DNA of 64,000 nucleotides from positions 1,264,557-1,328,556 of the forward strand of contig NZ_JYIJ01000019.1 in assembly GCF_001543895.1 (NCBI RefSeq), written 5' to 3'. Numbering within the stretch: the first letter of the stretch is position 1; each line of letters opens with the position of its first letter. Source of the stretch: Carbonactinospora thermoautotrophica (GTDB lineage: Bacteria; Actinomycetota; Actinomycetes; Streptomycetales; Carbonactinosporaceae). Shown here in pieces: positions 36,052-45,006 of this stretch. The position numbers were made by a program, and so were the translations under genes. Below the pieces are notes generated by a model. The model worked only from the letters and a program-made list of their open reading frames with translations, did not search any database and was not told the origin of the DNA.

Positions 36052-36851
36052 CCGTGCCCATGGTCGGACTCGCGGGCCCGCTCGTCGCGAGCGTGCTCGC
36101 CGCGCCCGGTGACGCGTTCGCCGAAATCGTCGCGGGCGGCTCGCTGCCGCTGGCGTTGCCGGTGGCGGCGCTGGCCGGGCTGGTGTCGTTCCTGTCCCCG
36201 TGCGTGCTGCCGCTGGTGCCCGGCTACCTGTCGTACGTGACCGGGCTGGCCGGCCTGGACCTGGAGCAGGCCCGGCGGGGCCGCATGCTGGCCGGGACGC
36301 TGCTGTTCGTGCTGGGCTTCTCCGCGGTGTTCGTGTCGTTCGGCGCGCTGTTCGGGTCGGTCGGCAGCCTGCTGCTGGCCCAGCAGCGCTGGCTGCTGCC
36401 GGTGTTCGGCGCGCTGCTGGTCCTGTTCGGGCTGGCGTTCATGGGCCTGGTCCCCGGGTTGCAGCGGGAGTTGCGGATCCACCGCAGGCCGGCGTTCGGG
36501 CTGGCCGGGGCGCCGCTGCTCGGCGCGCTGTTCGGGCTGGGCTGGACGCCCTGCATGGGGCCGACGCTGGCGGCGGTGCTGGCGCTGTCGACCAGCTCGG
36601 CGAGCGCGAGCCGGGGCGCGCTGCTCACCTTCGCGTACTGCCTGGGGCTCGGCCTGCCGTTCGTGCTGGCCGGGGTGGCGTTCCGCCGGGCGATGGGCGC
36701 GTTCGGCTGGGTGAAGCGGCACTACGCGTGGGTGACCCGGCTGGGCGGGGGCATGCTGGTCGTGCTCGGCCTGCTGCTGATCACCGGCCTGTGGAACCAG
36801 CTGTCGATCCAGCTGCGCGTGTGGGCGCAGAGCTTCGGAACGGTGATCTGA
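36048..36851 (+). CDS. ccdA: Cytochrome c biogenesis protein CcdA
   Basis: This 267-residue polytopic protein moves reducing equivalents across the membrane to the extracytoplasmic thioredoxin. The two conserved Cys are in [20 protein letters not shown] (about residue 48) and [19 protein letters not shown] (about 168). About seven hydrophobic segments fit the family. It starts within the stop of the thioredoxin gene (ATGA) and is followed after three bases by resB. Confidence 0.95.
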   Translation: MTVPMVGLAGPLVASVLAAPGDAFAEIVAGGSLPLALPVAALAGLVSFLSPCVLPLVPGYLSYVTGLAGLDLEQARRGRMLAGTLLFVLGFSAVFVSFGALFGSVGSLLLAQQRWLLPVFGALLVLFGLAFMGLVPGLQRELRIHRRPAFGLAGAPLLGALFGLGWTPCMGPTLAAVLALSTSSASASRGALLTFAYCLGLGLPFVLAGVAFRRAMGAFGWVKRHYAWVTRLGGGMLVVLGLLLITGLWNQLSIQLRVWAQSFGTVI

Positions 36852-36854
36852 CCG

Positions 36855-38498
36855 GTGAGAGAAGACCTGGACGCGGCCCGGGACCCGCTGGCCGACAGGG
36901 CGACGGAGAAGCTGTCGACCGCGCCGGAGGAGACCGCGCCGGAGGAGCGGGAGCCGAGCCTGCCGCGCCTCGGCGTGCTCGGCTGGCTGCGGCTGGTCTG
37001 GCGGCAGCTCACGTCGATGCGCGTGGCGTTGATCCTGCTGTTCCTGCTCGCGCTCGGCGCGGTGCCGGGCTCGCTGCTGCCGCAGCGGTCGATCGACCGG
37101 CCGAAGGTCGCCGCGTACTTCGAGCAGCACCCCGACCTCGCGCCCCTGCTGGACCGGCTCCAACTGTTCGACGTCTACCGGTCGGTCTGGTTCTCCGCGA
37201 TCTACCTGCTGCTGTTCGTGTCGCTGCTGGGCTGCATCGTGCCCCGCACCCGCCAGCACTGGAAGGCGATGCGGGCCCGCCCGCCGGCCGCGCCGCGCAA
37301 CCTGGGCAAGCTGCCGAGCTACCGCCGCTGGGAGACCGACACCGCCCCGGAGCAGGTGCTGGCCGCCGCGAGCCGGGTGCTCAAGGGCGCCCGGTTCCGG
37401 ACCGTGGCGGCGGGCGGCGCGGTGAGCGCCGAGAAGGGGTACACGCGCGAGACCGGCAACCTGCTGTTCCACGTCTCCCTGCTGGGCGTGCTGGTCGGGG
37501 TCGCGCTCGGCAGCCTGTACGGCTTCAGCGGCGCGAAGCTGGTGGTCGAGGGCGACGGGTTCGCGAACACCCCGGTCAGCTACGACGACTTCACCCCGGG
37601 CCGGCTGTTCCGCCTGGACGCGCTCTCACCGTTCTCGTTCAAGCTGGACCGGTTCGCGGCCAGCTACCAGACCAGCGGCCCGCAGCAGGGCCAGCCGCGC
37701 TCGTTCGACGCGTACGTCACGTACAAGAAGTCCCCGGACGCGCCGCAGCAGAGGTACGACATCCGGGTCAACCACCCGCTGTCGGTCGACGGCACCAAGG
37801 TGTTCCTCAGCGGGAACGGGTACGCGCCGGTGTTCACCGTCCGGGACGGCACCGGCCAGGTGGTGTTCTCCGGCCCGGTGCCGTTCCTGCCCCAGGACGG
37901 CAACAACACCTCGATCGGGGTGCTGAAGGTCCCCGACGCCAAGCCGCACGGGCTGGGGTTCCAGGGGTTCTTCCTGCCCACTGCGGTCATCCATCCCGAG
38001 CGCGGCCCGGTCTCGGCCTTCCCCGACGCGGTCAACCCGGTCGTGTTCCTCACCGCGTGGAAGGGCGACGACGGCTCCAACTCGGGCCTGCCGCAGTCGG
38101 CGTTCCGGCTGAACACTGAGAAGATGCAGCAGGTCACCGAGGGTGGCGAGCCGGTGCGGATGGCGCTGCGGCAGGGCGAGACGAAGACGCTGCCGGACGG
38201 GCTCGGCAGCATCACGTACCAGGGCTACAAGCGGTACGCGTACTTCAGCGTCTCGCGGGATCCGGGGGAGGGCGTGGCGCTGGCCAGCGTGGCCGTCGCC
38301 CTGGCCGGGCTGCTGCTCTCGCTGTTCGTGCGGCGGCGCCGGGTGTGGGTGCGTGCGAGCACGGGCGCGGACGGGCGTACCGTGGTCGAGGTTGCGGGCC
38401 TGGCCCGCACCGAGGACGGCGATCTCGGCGATGAGATGGACCGGCTCGCTGAGCGGCTGCGCGAGTCGGCGCCCGGACGGGAAGGAAAGCCAGGGTGA
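36855..38498 (+). CDS. resB: Cytochrome c biogenesis protein ResB (Ccs1)
   Basis: This 547-residue component of the system II heme-attachment synthetase starts at GTG. It has an acidic cytoplasmic N-terminus, then transmembrane helices (ALILLFLLALGAVPGSLLPQ, AIYLLLFVSLLGCIVPRT, LFHVSLLGVLVGVALGSLYG). A large extracytoplasmic domain of about 300 residues follows, then a last helix before the basic C-terminus. It works with CcsB to export and ligate heme. The overlap with ccsB is four bases (GTGA). Confidence 0.95.
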   Translation: MREDLDAARDPLADRATEKLSTAPEETAPEEREPSLPRLGVLGWLRLVWRQLTSMRVALILLFLLALGAVPGSLLPQRSIDRPKVAAYFEQHPDLAPLLDRLQLFDVYRSVWFSAIYLLLFVSLLGCIVPRTRQHWKAMRARPPAAPRNLGKLPSYRRWETDTAPEQVLAAASRVLKGARFRTVAAGGAVSAEKGYTRETGNLLFHVSLLGVLVGVALGSLYGFSGAKLVVEGDGFANTPVSYDDFTPGRLFRLDALSPFSFKLDRFAASYQTSGPQQGQPRSFDAYVTYKKSPDAPQQRYDIRVNHPLSVDGTKVFLSGNGYAPVFTVRDGTGQVVFSGPVPFLPQDGNNTSIGVLKVPDAKPHGLGFQGFFLPTAVIHPERGPVSAFPDAVNPVVFLTAWKGDDGSNSGLPQSAFRLNTEKMQQVTEGGEPVRMALRQGETKTLPDGLGSITYQGYKRYAYFSVSRDPGEGVALASVAVALAGLLLSLFVRRRRVWVRASTGADGRTVVEVAGLARTEDGDLGDEMDRLAERLRESAPGREGKPG

Positions 38499-39469
38499 TC
38501 AACCAGGGTCTCGCCCAGCTGAGCGACATGTTCATGTACTCGGCGATCGCGGTGTACGCGATGGCCTTCCTGGCCACGGCGGCCGAGTGGGTCGTGGACG
38601 CCCGGCGGGCCCGCCGGGCGGCGGTCCCGGCGGGGGTGGCGGCGGGCACCGGCGCGGAAGCCGGCGGCGTGGCGACCCTGGTGCGGCCGGCGCCTGCGCC
38701 CGGCGGCGAGTACCAGGTCGAGCGCTGGGGCCGGATCGGTGTCTCGCTCACCGTGCTCGCCTTCTTGCTGCACCTGGCCGCGGTCGCCTGCCGGGGGTTC
38801 TCGGCGCAGCGGATGCCGTGGGGGAACATGTACGAGTTCTCCACCGGGGGCGGCCTGGCCGTGACCGGCGTGTACCTGTTCCTGCTGGCCCGCTACAAGG
38901 TGCGCTGGCTCGGCCTGTTCGTGCTGCCGCTCGTGCTGGGCACGCTGCTGCTCGCCGTGACCGTCCTGTACGTCGACTCCGGCGAGCTGCTGCCGGCGCT
39001 GAAGTCGTACTGGCTGGCCGTCCACGTGACCGCTGCGGTGATCTCCTCGGGGCTGTTCACGATCGGAGCGGTCGCCTCGGTGCTGTACCTGCTGCGGTCC
39101 CGGCACGACGCGCGGGTGGCCGCCGGGGCGGCGCCGGGCGGGTTCTGGGGTCGGCTCCCGGACGCGGCCCGGCTGGACAAGCTTGCCTACCGGGTGCACG
39201 CGGTGGTGTTCCCGCTGTGGACGTTCGCGATCGTGGCCGGCGCGGTCTGGGCGGAGGCCGCCTGGGGCCGGTACTGGGGCTGGGACCCGAAGGAGGTCTG
39301 GTCCTTCGTCACCTGGGTCGTGTACGCCGCGTACCTGCACGCCCGCGCGACCGTCGGCTGGAAGGAGCGCGCGGCGGTCATCGCGCTGGTCGGGTACGGG
39401 ACCTTCCTGTTCAACTACTTCGGCGTGAACATCCTGTTCAGCGGGTTGCACTCGTACTCCGGGCTGTGA
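38495..39469 (+). CDS. ccsB: Cytochrome c biogenesis protein CcsB (CcsA/ResC type)
   Basis: This 324-residue heme-handling membrane protein has the tryptophan-rich WWD heme-binding signature WGRYWGWDPKEVWSFVTW (about residue 258). Flanking His ligands lie in AYRVHAVVFPLWT, MPWGNMYEFSTG precedes them, and LFNYFGVNILFSGLHSY is at the C-terminus. It pairs with ResB to attach heme to apocytochromes c. The GTG start overlaps the resB stop. Confidence 0.95.
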   Translation: MINQGLAQLSDMFMYSAIAVYAMAFLATAAEWVVDARRARRAAVPAGVAAGTGAEAGGVATLVRPAPAPGGEYQVERWGRIGVSLTVLAFLLHLAAVACRGFSAQRMPWGNMYEFSTGGGLAVTGVYLFLLARYKVRWLGLFVLPLVLGTLLLAVTVLYVDSGELLPALKSYWLAVHVTAAVISSGLFTIGAVASVLYLLRSRHDARVAAGAAPGGFWGRLPDAARLDKLAYRVHAVVFPLWTFAIVAGAVWAEAAWGRYWGWDPKEVWSFVTWVVYAAYLHARATVGWKERAAVIALVGYGTFLFNYFGVNILFSGLHSYSGL

Positions 39470-39630
39470 GCCGGAAGCTTCCCGGCGCCACGGGCGGCGG
39501 CGTTCGCCGTTCCTCGGGGTAGGTCGATACCAAGTTGTTCACAACCGTTTACGGTCCCTTGTGCGCAGGCCACACTTGGGCGGGGGGAGGCAGGCACCGG
39601 CACACCCGGGGTATCCGGAGGGGTATACGG

Positions 39631-40836
39631 ATGAGCCGCTTGAACGGGCAGGCGGGTGAGACGGGCGCATGGCCGCCCGCCACCGGATCCGGGCCGCGGG
39701 CGACCGCGCTCGATTCCGAGCTCGACCCCGCCGTCATCGCCGCCCGCGTCTCGCGTGAGCTGGCGCTGGCCTGCCAGGTCGACGTGGCGTTCCTCGCGAT
39801 CCACGACGTGCCAGGCGTGCTGCACGTGCGCGGCACGTTCGGCGCGCGCACCCCGGGGTTGCGCAAGCTCGAGATCCCCAGCGGCGTCGGGTTGGGCGGC
39901 CAGGTGCTGCTGTCGCACCGCTCGCTCAAGGTGTGGGACTACGCGACCGACGACTCGATCTCGCACGAACTGGCCGGCGTCGTGGCGATCGGCGAGGGCA
40001 TCGGCGGGCTGGCCGGGGTCCCGGTCACGGTGGCCGGGCGGATGCTCGGCGTGCTGTACACCGGGCTGCGCGGGCCCGGCGACCTCGGCGACCAGCGGGT
40101 GCGGCTCATGGAGACGTACGCGAGCCGGCTGAGCGACCTGCTGCTGCCCGCCGTGCGGGTCGGGGAGATGGTGCGCCAGTCCGTGCTGGCCGAGCGGCAG
40201 CGCATCGCGGTGGAGCTGCACGACACGATCGGGCAGCTGCTGTTCAGCATCGGCGCGTCCGCCCGGGCCGCGCTGACCGACGCGGCGGACGACGATCCGC
40301 ACGCGGCCGAGCGCTGGCGGGACGTGGAGCGTCAGGCGTCGCGCGCCGCGTCGCTGCTGCGGGATGCGCTGCACGCGCTCTGCCCGCCCACCGACACCGA
40401 CGCGTTCCTCACGGCGGTGCGCGCCGACATGGACGAGTTCACCGAACGCACCGGGATCCCGGCCAGCCTGATCAACGCGGGCGGCCTCACCGAGCTGCCC
40501 CCCGAGGTGGCCTCGGCGCTGGCCCGCGCGGTGCGGGTCGCGCTGCACAACGTGGAGAAGCACGCCCGGGCGTCCTCGGTGGTGGTGAGCGCCTGGCAGG
40601 AGGCGGACGCGGTGGTGGTGGCCGTCCAGGACGACGGGGTCGGCCCGCCGGACGACCTGGGCTTCGCCGCGGTGCTCACCTCCGGCAGCCCCGGCCTCGG
40701 CCTGACCGCGCTGGGCCAGCGGTTGGAGCGGCTGGGCGGTGACCTGGCGGTGTTCCGCAACGACGACGGCGGCACCACGCTGCGGGCGCGGGTGCCGCTC
40801 CCGGCCCGGCTCCCGCGGCTGGAGCAGGCGGAATGA
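39631..40836 (+). CDS. GAF-domain NarL-type sensor histidine kinase
   Basis: This 401-residue cytoplasmic kinase has an N-terminal GAF domain (about 30-185; includes PSGVGLGGQVLLSHRSLKVW). A HisKA_3 phosphoacceptor helix follows, with His in QRIAVELHDTIGQLLFSIGA (about residue 200). The HATPase domain carries the N box LHNVEKHARASSV and G box DDGVGPPDD. No membrane segment is present, so the signal is probably cytoplasmic, such as a redox or small-molecule ligand. The ATG at 39631 follows GGAGGGG. It shares ATGA with the response regulator gene. Confidence 0.9.
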   Translation: MSRLNGQAGETGAWPPATGSGPRATALDSELDPAVIAARVSRELALACQVDVAFLAIHDVPGVLHVRGTFGARTPGLRKLEIPSGVGLGGQVLLSHRSLKVWDYATDDSISHELAGVVAIGEGIGGLAGVPVTVAGRMLGVLYTGLRGPGDLGDQRVRLMETYASRLSDLLLPAVRVGEMVRQSVLAERQRIAVELHDTIGQLLFSIGASARAALTDAADDDPHAAERWRDVERQASRAASLLRDALHALCPPTDTDAFLTAVRADMDEFTERTGIPASLINAGGLTELPPEVASALARAVRVALHNVEKHARASSVVVSAWQEADAVVVAVQDDGVGPPDDLGFAAVLTSGSPGLGLTALGQRLERLGGDLAVFRNDDGGTTLRARVPLPARLPRLEQAE

Positions 40837-41498
40837 AGCCGACGGGGCGGGGTGTGGCGTCCAGCGGCACCGGGAACGTGCTGCTGGTGGACGACCACCC
40901 GGTGGTGCTGGCCGGGCTCGCGCAGCTGCTGGCCCGGGGCCCGCGGCTGCGGGTGGTCGGCGAGGCGACCAGCGCGCAGCAGGCGATCGAGTACGTCCGG
41001 CGCGGCGGGGTGGACCTGGTGCTGCTCGACCTGCGGCTGGGCGAGCAGCTCGCCCCGGACGTGTGCCGGGACCTGCGGCGCGCCGACCCGCGCGTCAAGG
41101 TGGTGGTGTTCACCGCGTTCGACGACCGGGCGCTGCTGCGCGCCAGCCTCGCGGCCGGCGCGTCCGGCCTGCTGCTCAAGGACACCCGTGGCCTGGACCT
41201 GGTCGACGCGCTGCACCGCGTGCTCGCCGGCCAGGTGGTCGTCGACCCGCGGCTGCGGGCGGACGAGGGCGGCCGGCCAGCGGGCCCGGCCGACACCGAG
41301 CCGTACGAGCCGCTGACCGACCGCGAGTACGAGGTGCTGCGCCTGATGGCGCAGGGGCTGACCAGCCGGGAGATCGCCGACCGCCTGGAGCTGGCGGTCA
41401 ACACGGTGCGCAGCTACGCCCAGGACATCCTGACCAAGCTGCGCGCGCGCAACCGGGTCCAGGCCCTGGCCATCGCCCGGCAGCTGCGGCTGCTGTAG
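40833..41498 (+). CDS. LuxR/NarL-family response regulator
   Basis: This 221-residue partner of the upstream kinase has a receiver domain: VLLVDDHPVVLAGLAQLLAR with the acidic pair, the phosphorylated Asp in VDLVLLDLRLGEQ (about 67), and Lys in GLLLKDTRG. A C-terminal LuxR helix-turn-helix follows (LTDREYEVLRLMAQGLTSRE and ELAVNTVRSYAQDILTKL). Its targets are unknown. It converges on the acyl-CoA synthetase gene across the 52-bp palindrome. Confidence 0.93.
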   Translation: MKPTGRGVASSGTGNVLLVDDHPVVLAGLAQLLARGPRLRVVGEATSAQQAIEYVRRGGVDLVLLDLRLGEQLAPDVCRDLRRADPRVKVVVFTAFDDRALLRASLAAGASGLLLKDTRGLDLVDALHRVLAGQVVVDPRLRADEGGRPAGPADTEPYEPLTDREYEVLRLMAQGLTSREIADRLELAVNTVRSYAQDILTKLRARNRVQALAIARQLRLL

Positions 41499-41513
41499 CC
41501 CGAGCCCCGACGA

Positions 41514-41565
41514 GCGTCGAGTGTGCGTGTCGTCACACGCGTGTGACGACACGCACACTCGACGC
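41514..41565. repeat. 52-bp perfect palindrome between convergent genes
   Basis: The 26-base left arm (41514-41539, starting GCGTCGAGTGTGCGTGTCGT) is followed immediately by its exact reverse complement (41540-41565), with no loop and no mismatch. It fills most of the 79-base gap between the response regulator stop (41498) and the synthetase stop (41578). A bidirectional terminator is likely. The related single-arm sequence at 30589-30613 suggests a dispersed repeat that is paired head-to-head here. Confidence 0.9.
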
Positions 41566-41577
41566 GGAGAAGGCCGC

Positions 41578-43491
41578 TCAGCCGCTCAGCTCCCGCCAGG
41601 CCCGGGTGGCCTCCTCGACCGAGGCCTCGTCCTCCAGGGTGGTGACGTCGCCCGGGGGCGTGCCGAGGACCACGGCCTTGAGCACCCGGCGCATCACCTT
41701 GCCGCTGCGGGTCTTGGGCAGGCTGGAGACGAACCGGATCTCGCCGATCACCGCGACCGGGCCGAGCTCCCGGCGCACCGTGGCGCGCAGCTCCTCCTCC
41801 AGGCGGGGGCTCGGCTCATAGCCGGGCTTGAGCGTCACGAACGCGCTGATCACCTCGCCGCGCAGCTCATCAGGGCGGCCGGTCACGCCCGCCTCGCCGA
41901 CCGCCGGGTGGGTGAGCAGGGCGCTTTCCACCTCGATCGTGCCGATCCGGTGCGCGGCGATCTTGATCACCTCGTCGGCGCGGCCGGTGAACCACACGTA
42001 CCCGTCCGCGTCGATCCGGGCGGCGTCGCCCACGTAGTACGCGCCGGGCACGCGGCCCCAGTAGTCGTTCGCGTACCGCTCTGGCTCCCCCCACAGGGTG
42101 GCGGTCAGCGAGGGCACGGGCGCGCGCAGCACGGCGATGCCGGGCTCGCCGGGCGGCAGCGGCCGGCCGTCCTGGTCGACGACCGCCGGGTCGACGCCGG
42201 GGAGCGCGATGCCGGCGCTGCCCGGCCGCACCTCCAAGCCGCCGCGCCAGGGGTTGCCGAAGATCGGCGCCCCGGTCTCGGTCTGCCACATGTTGTCCAG
42301 CACGGGCACCCGGCCGGCGAACACGTCCTCGGCCAGCCAGCGGTACGCGGCCGGGTTCAGCACCTCGCCGGCGCACACCACGCGGCGCAGGCGGGACAGG
42401 TCGTGCCCGGACCCGTCCGCACCGAGCCGCATGAGCAGCCGCACCGCCGTGGGGCTGGTGAACAGGCCGGTCACGCCCAGCTCGGCGGCCAGCCGCCAGA
42501 TCTGGTCGGGGTGGGGGTGGTCGAGCGCGCCCTCGTACACGACCGTGGTCGCACCGGCGAGCAGCGGTCCGTACACCATGTACGAGTGGCCGACGATCCA
42601 GCCGATGTCGCTGGTCGTCCACCAGGTGTCGCTCGGCTCCAGCCCGTAGCAGACCTGGCCGCCGTGGTGGACGCCGACCTGGTACCCGCCGTGGTTGTGC
42701 ACCACCAGCTTCGGGCGGGCGGTCGTGCCGCTGGTCGCCAGGATGAACGCCGGCTCGTTGGCCTCCATCACCTCCGGCGCGTCCGACTGCCCCTCGCCGC
42801 GGGCCAGCCAGGCGTCCCAGTCCAGGGCGCGCGTCCGGAGCGGCCTGGACGGGTCACGGCGCAGCGTGACCACCGCCTCCAGCGGCTCGGGCAGGTGGTC
42901 GAGGGCGTCGGCGACGAGGGCGGCCAGGTCGATCGGCTTGCCCTTGCGCCAGGTGAAGTCCGCGGTGAACAGCCAGCGCGAGCCGCTGGCGGCGATCCGG
43001 TCGGCGAGGGCTCCTGATCCGAAGCCGGCGAACACCACCGAGTGGATCGCGCCGATCCGGGTGGCGGCGAGCATCAGGGCGATCGACTCCACGCACGGCG
43101 GCAGGTAGATCGTGATCCGGTCGCCCCGGTTCACGCCCAGCCCGCGCAGCGCCGCGCTGTAGCGGCGCACCAGCTCGTGCAACTCCCGGTAGGTGAGGTC
43201 GCGCGCGTCGCCGCGCTCGTTGCGGTACCGCAGGGCGAGCTGGTCCGGGCGCTCGTCGGCGTGCCGGTCGACCGCGTTCACCGCGATGTTCGTCCGCCCG
43301 CCGACGAACCACCGGAAGCTCGCGCCGTCCCGCTCGAACACCCGCTCCCAGGGCTTGGCCCACGGCAACTGGCCGGCCACGAACGCCCAGTAGCCCTCCG
43401 GGTCCCGGCGTGCCCAGTCCAGCCGGTGCCGCAGCGCCTCGGCGGGGTCGTCCGGCAAGGGGGTGATCAGATCGCTGGTGGTCGAGGTCAT
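41578..43491 (-). CDS. AMP-dependent acyl-CoA synthetase (acetyl-CoA synthetase type)
   Basis: This 637-residue ligase activates a short-chain acid, probably acetate or propionate, to its CoA thioester. The P-loop-like motif is FILATSGTTARPKLVVHNHG (about residue 263). MWQTETGAPIFGNPWR binds the adenylate, and WFTGRADEVIKIAAHRIGTI is the hinge/A8 motif. The C-terminal catalytic Lys, the usual acetylation site, is in LPKTRSGKVMRRVLKA. The N-terminal cap (YWAFVAGQLPWAKPWERVF) matches the ACS family. GGGAGAG precedes the ATG at 43491. The exact acid cannot be assigned from sequence. Confidence 0.88.
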   Translation of the reverse strand: MTSTTSDLITPLPDDPAEALRHRLDWARRDPEGYWAFVAGQLPWAKPWERVFERDGASFRWFVGGRTNIAVNAVDRHADERPDQLALRYRNERGDARDLTYRELHELVRRYSAALRGLGVNRGDRITIYLPPCVESIALMLAATRIGAIHSVVFAGFGSGALADRIAASGSRWLFTADFTWRKGKPIDLAALVADALDHLPEPLEAVVTLRRDPSRPLRTRALDWDAWLARGEGQSDAPEVMEANEPAFILATSGTTARPKLVVHNHGGYQVGVHHGGQVCYGLEPSDTWWTTSDIGWIVGHSYMVYGPLLAGATTVVYEGALDHPHPDQIWRLAAELGVTGLFTSPTAVRLLMRLGADGSGHDLSRLRRVVCAGEVLNPAAYRWLAEDVFAGRVPVLDNMWQTETGAPIFGNPWRGGLEVRPGSAGIALPGVDPAVVDQDGRPLPPGEPGIAVLRAPVPSLTATLWGEPERYANDYWGRVPGAYYVGDAARIDADGYVWFTGRADEVIKIAAHRIGTIEVESALLTHPAVGEAGVTGRPDELRGEVISAFVTLKPGYEPSPRLEEELRATVRRELGPVAVIGEIRFVSSLPKTRSGKVMRRVLKAVVLGTPPGDVTTLEDEASVEEATRAWRELSG

Positions 43492-43657
43492 AGGCTCTCC
43501 CTTGCTTGCCCGTGATACCCGCTGAGGATGGAAGGTAGGGGTGAACCCGGCATCCGGGTACCCGCATCTGTAGGGGCTGTATGCCTCGCCCCTCCTCTGA
43601 AGCGGGGCGAAAACCGGGCGGAAACTGTGCTCAGTCCGACTGGGGGAAACCGGACTC

Positions 43658-44347
43658 ATGGGAACGTACGTGGTCACCGGCGCCACTCGAGGGATCGGCC
43701 TGGCAGTGGCCGAGCTGCTGCACGAGCGCGGGCACGACCTGGTGCTCGCCGGGCGGAACGCCGAAGCGCTGGCCGAGTTGGAGAAGCGGCTGCCCGGCAG
43801 CAGCTCGCTCGTGGTGGACCTCCGGGCCCCGGAGGGGATCGAGCCGGCGGTCGCCGGGCTGGGCCCGCTGCCGAGCCTGGACGGCCTGGTGCACAGCGCC
43901 GGCGCGATCGAGCTGGGTGAGATCGCCAAGACGCCGTACCAGGTGTGGCAGGACCTGCTCGCCGTCAACCTGGTCGCCGTGGCCGAGCTGACCAGGGTGC
44001 TGCTGCCGGCGCTGCGTGCCGCCCGGGGGCACGTGGTGTTCGTGAACTCCGGGTCCGGGCTGCGCGCCAAGCCGGAGTGGGGCGCGTACGCGGCGAGCAA
44101 GCACGGGCTGCGGGCGCTGGCGGACGCGCTGCGCGAGGAGGAGCACGCGAACGGGATACGGGTGACCAGCGTGTACCTGGGACGTGTCGCCACCGAGATG
44201 CAGCGCAAGATCCACGAGTACGAGGGCAGCGAGTTCGACCCGAGCAAGTACATCGAGCCGCGCACGGTCGCCCTGGCGGTGCTCGCCGCGCTGGAGACCC
44301 CGCGGGACGCCGAGGTCACCGAGGTGACGGTCCGTCCCGGCGTCTGA
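43658..44347 (+). CDS. Short-chain dehydrogenase/reductase
   Basis: This 229-residue classical SDR has the cofactor motif VVTGATRGIGLAVAELL at the N-terminus. The catalytic Ser is in VVFVNSGSGL, and the Tyr/Lys pair in WGAYAASKHGLRALADALRE (YxxxK, about residue 144). VNLVAVAELTRVL supplies the structural Asn. AGRNAEAL after strand 2 suggests NADP preference. The substrate is unknown. It is divergent from the acyl-CoA synthetase gene. Confidence 0.9.
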   Translation: MGTYVVTGATRGIGLAVAELLHERGHDLVLAGRNAEALAELEKRLPGSSSLVVDLRAPEGIEPAVAGLGPLPSLDGLVHSAGAIELGEIAKTPYQVWQDLLAVNLVAVAELTRVLLPALRAARGHVVFVNSGSGLRAKPEWGAYAASKHGLRALADALREEEHANGIRVTSVYLGRVATEMQRKIHEYEGSEFDPSKYIEPRTVALAVLAALETPRDAEVTEVTVRPGV

Positions 44348-44550
44348 CCCGGTTCGGCCGTCCCGTCTTCGGCCTCGACCACGGCCTGTTCGACGGCGAC
44401 ACCGCGCTCGGCCTCGCCTCGGGCGGCGACTGCGCGTTCGGCGGCGTCATGTACCCAGCCGGTGGCCGGGGCGCTGAGTGGCGCCCGCAGCGGCTGAGCC
44501 GCCGGGTGCCGGCTCAGCCGTGCTCGGGGGTCGTGCTCCGGGGAACCGGG

Positions 44551-44907
44551 CTAGCGCTTGTCCGGGTCCTCTCCCTCCGGCCGGCCCTTGCGCAGCTCCT
44601 CCTCGCGGCGGCGCAGCTCGGCCTCCCGCTTCTTCAACTGCTGCTCCCGCAGCCGGGCGAGGAACTGCGGGTCGTCGTCGGGCGCGACCGGGCGCGTCGG
44701 CGGGTGCGGGGCGGCGGCCGGGCGGCGGCGCGGGCGGCCGACGACCAGCCAGGCGATCGAGCCGGGGAGCCAGCCGAACAGGATGATCAGCACCCAGAAC
44801 GGCTTGGGCAGGCCGCGTGCCTCAGACTCGTCGGTCTGGATGCAGTCGATCAGCGCGTAGATCGTCAGGGCCAGCGGCACCACGTACACCAGCAGTACTC
44901 GCCACAT
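44551..44907 (-). CDS. PLDc_N-domain membrane protein
   Basis: This 118-residue protein has two transmembrane helices (LLVYVVPLALTIYALIDCIQ and FWVLIILFGWLPGSIAWLVV). They match the PLDc_N module, which also occurs at the N-terminus of cardiolipin synthases but here stands alone. The C-terminus is a charged helix (LARLREQQLKKREAELRRRE) of coiled-coil type. GGGAG precedes the ATG. Function is unknown; it is divergent from the ubiD-like gene. Confidence 0.85.
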   Translation of the reverse strand: MWRVLLVYVVPLALTIYALIDCIQTDESEARGLPKPFWVLIILFGWLPGSIAWLVVGRPRRRPAAAPHPPTRPVAPDDDPQFLARLREQQLKKREAELRRREEELRKGRPEGEDPDKR

Positions 44908-45006
44908 GGCTCGCTCCCTTGTCCCGGGCCCCGTCCCGGCTTTCGGGCCCCTTCCCGGAAGGACTCCTGTCGTCAGCGTAGACCGTCCACGTGGATACTG
45001 GCAGCC

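Noticed and set aside
39535..39544. Rex-like half-site TTGTTCACAA before the sensor kinase gene
   Set aside because: Only a half-site is present; the spacing and second arm of the 18-bp Rex operator are missing.
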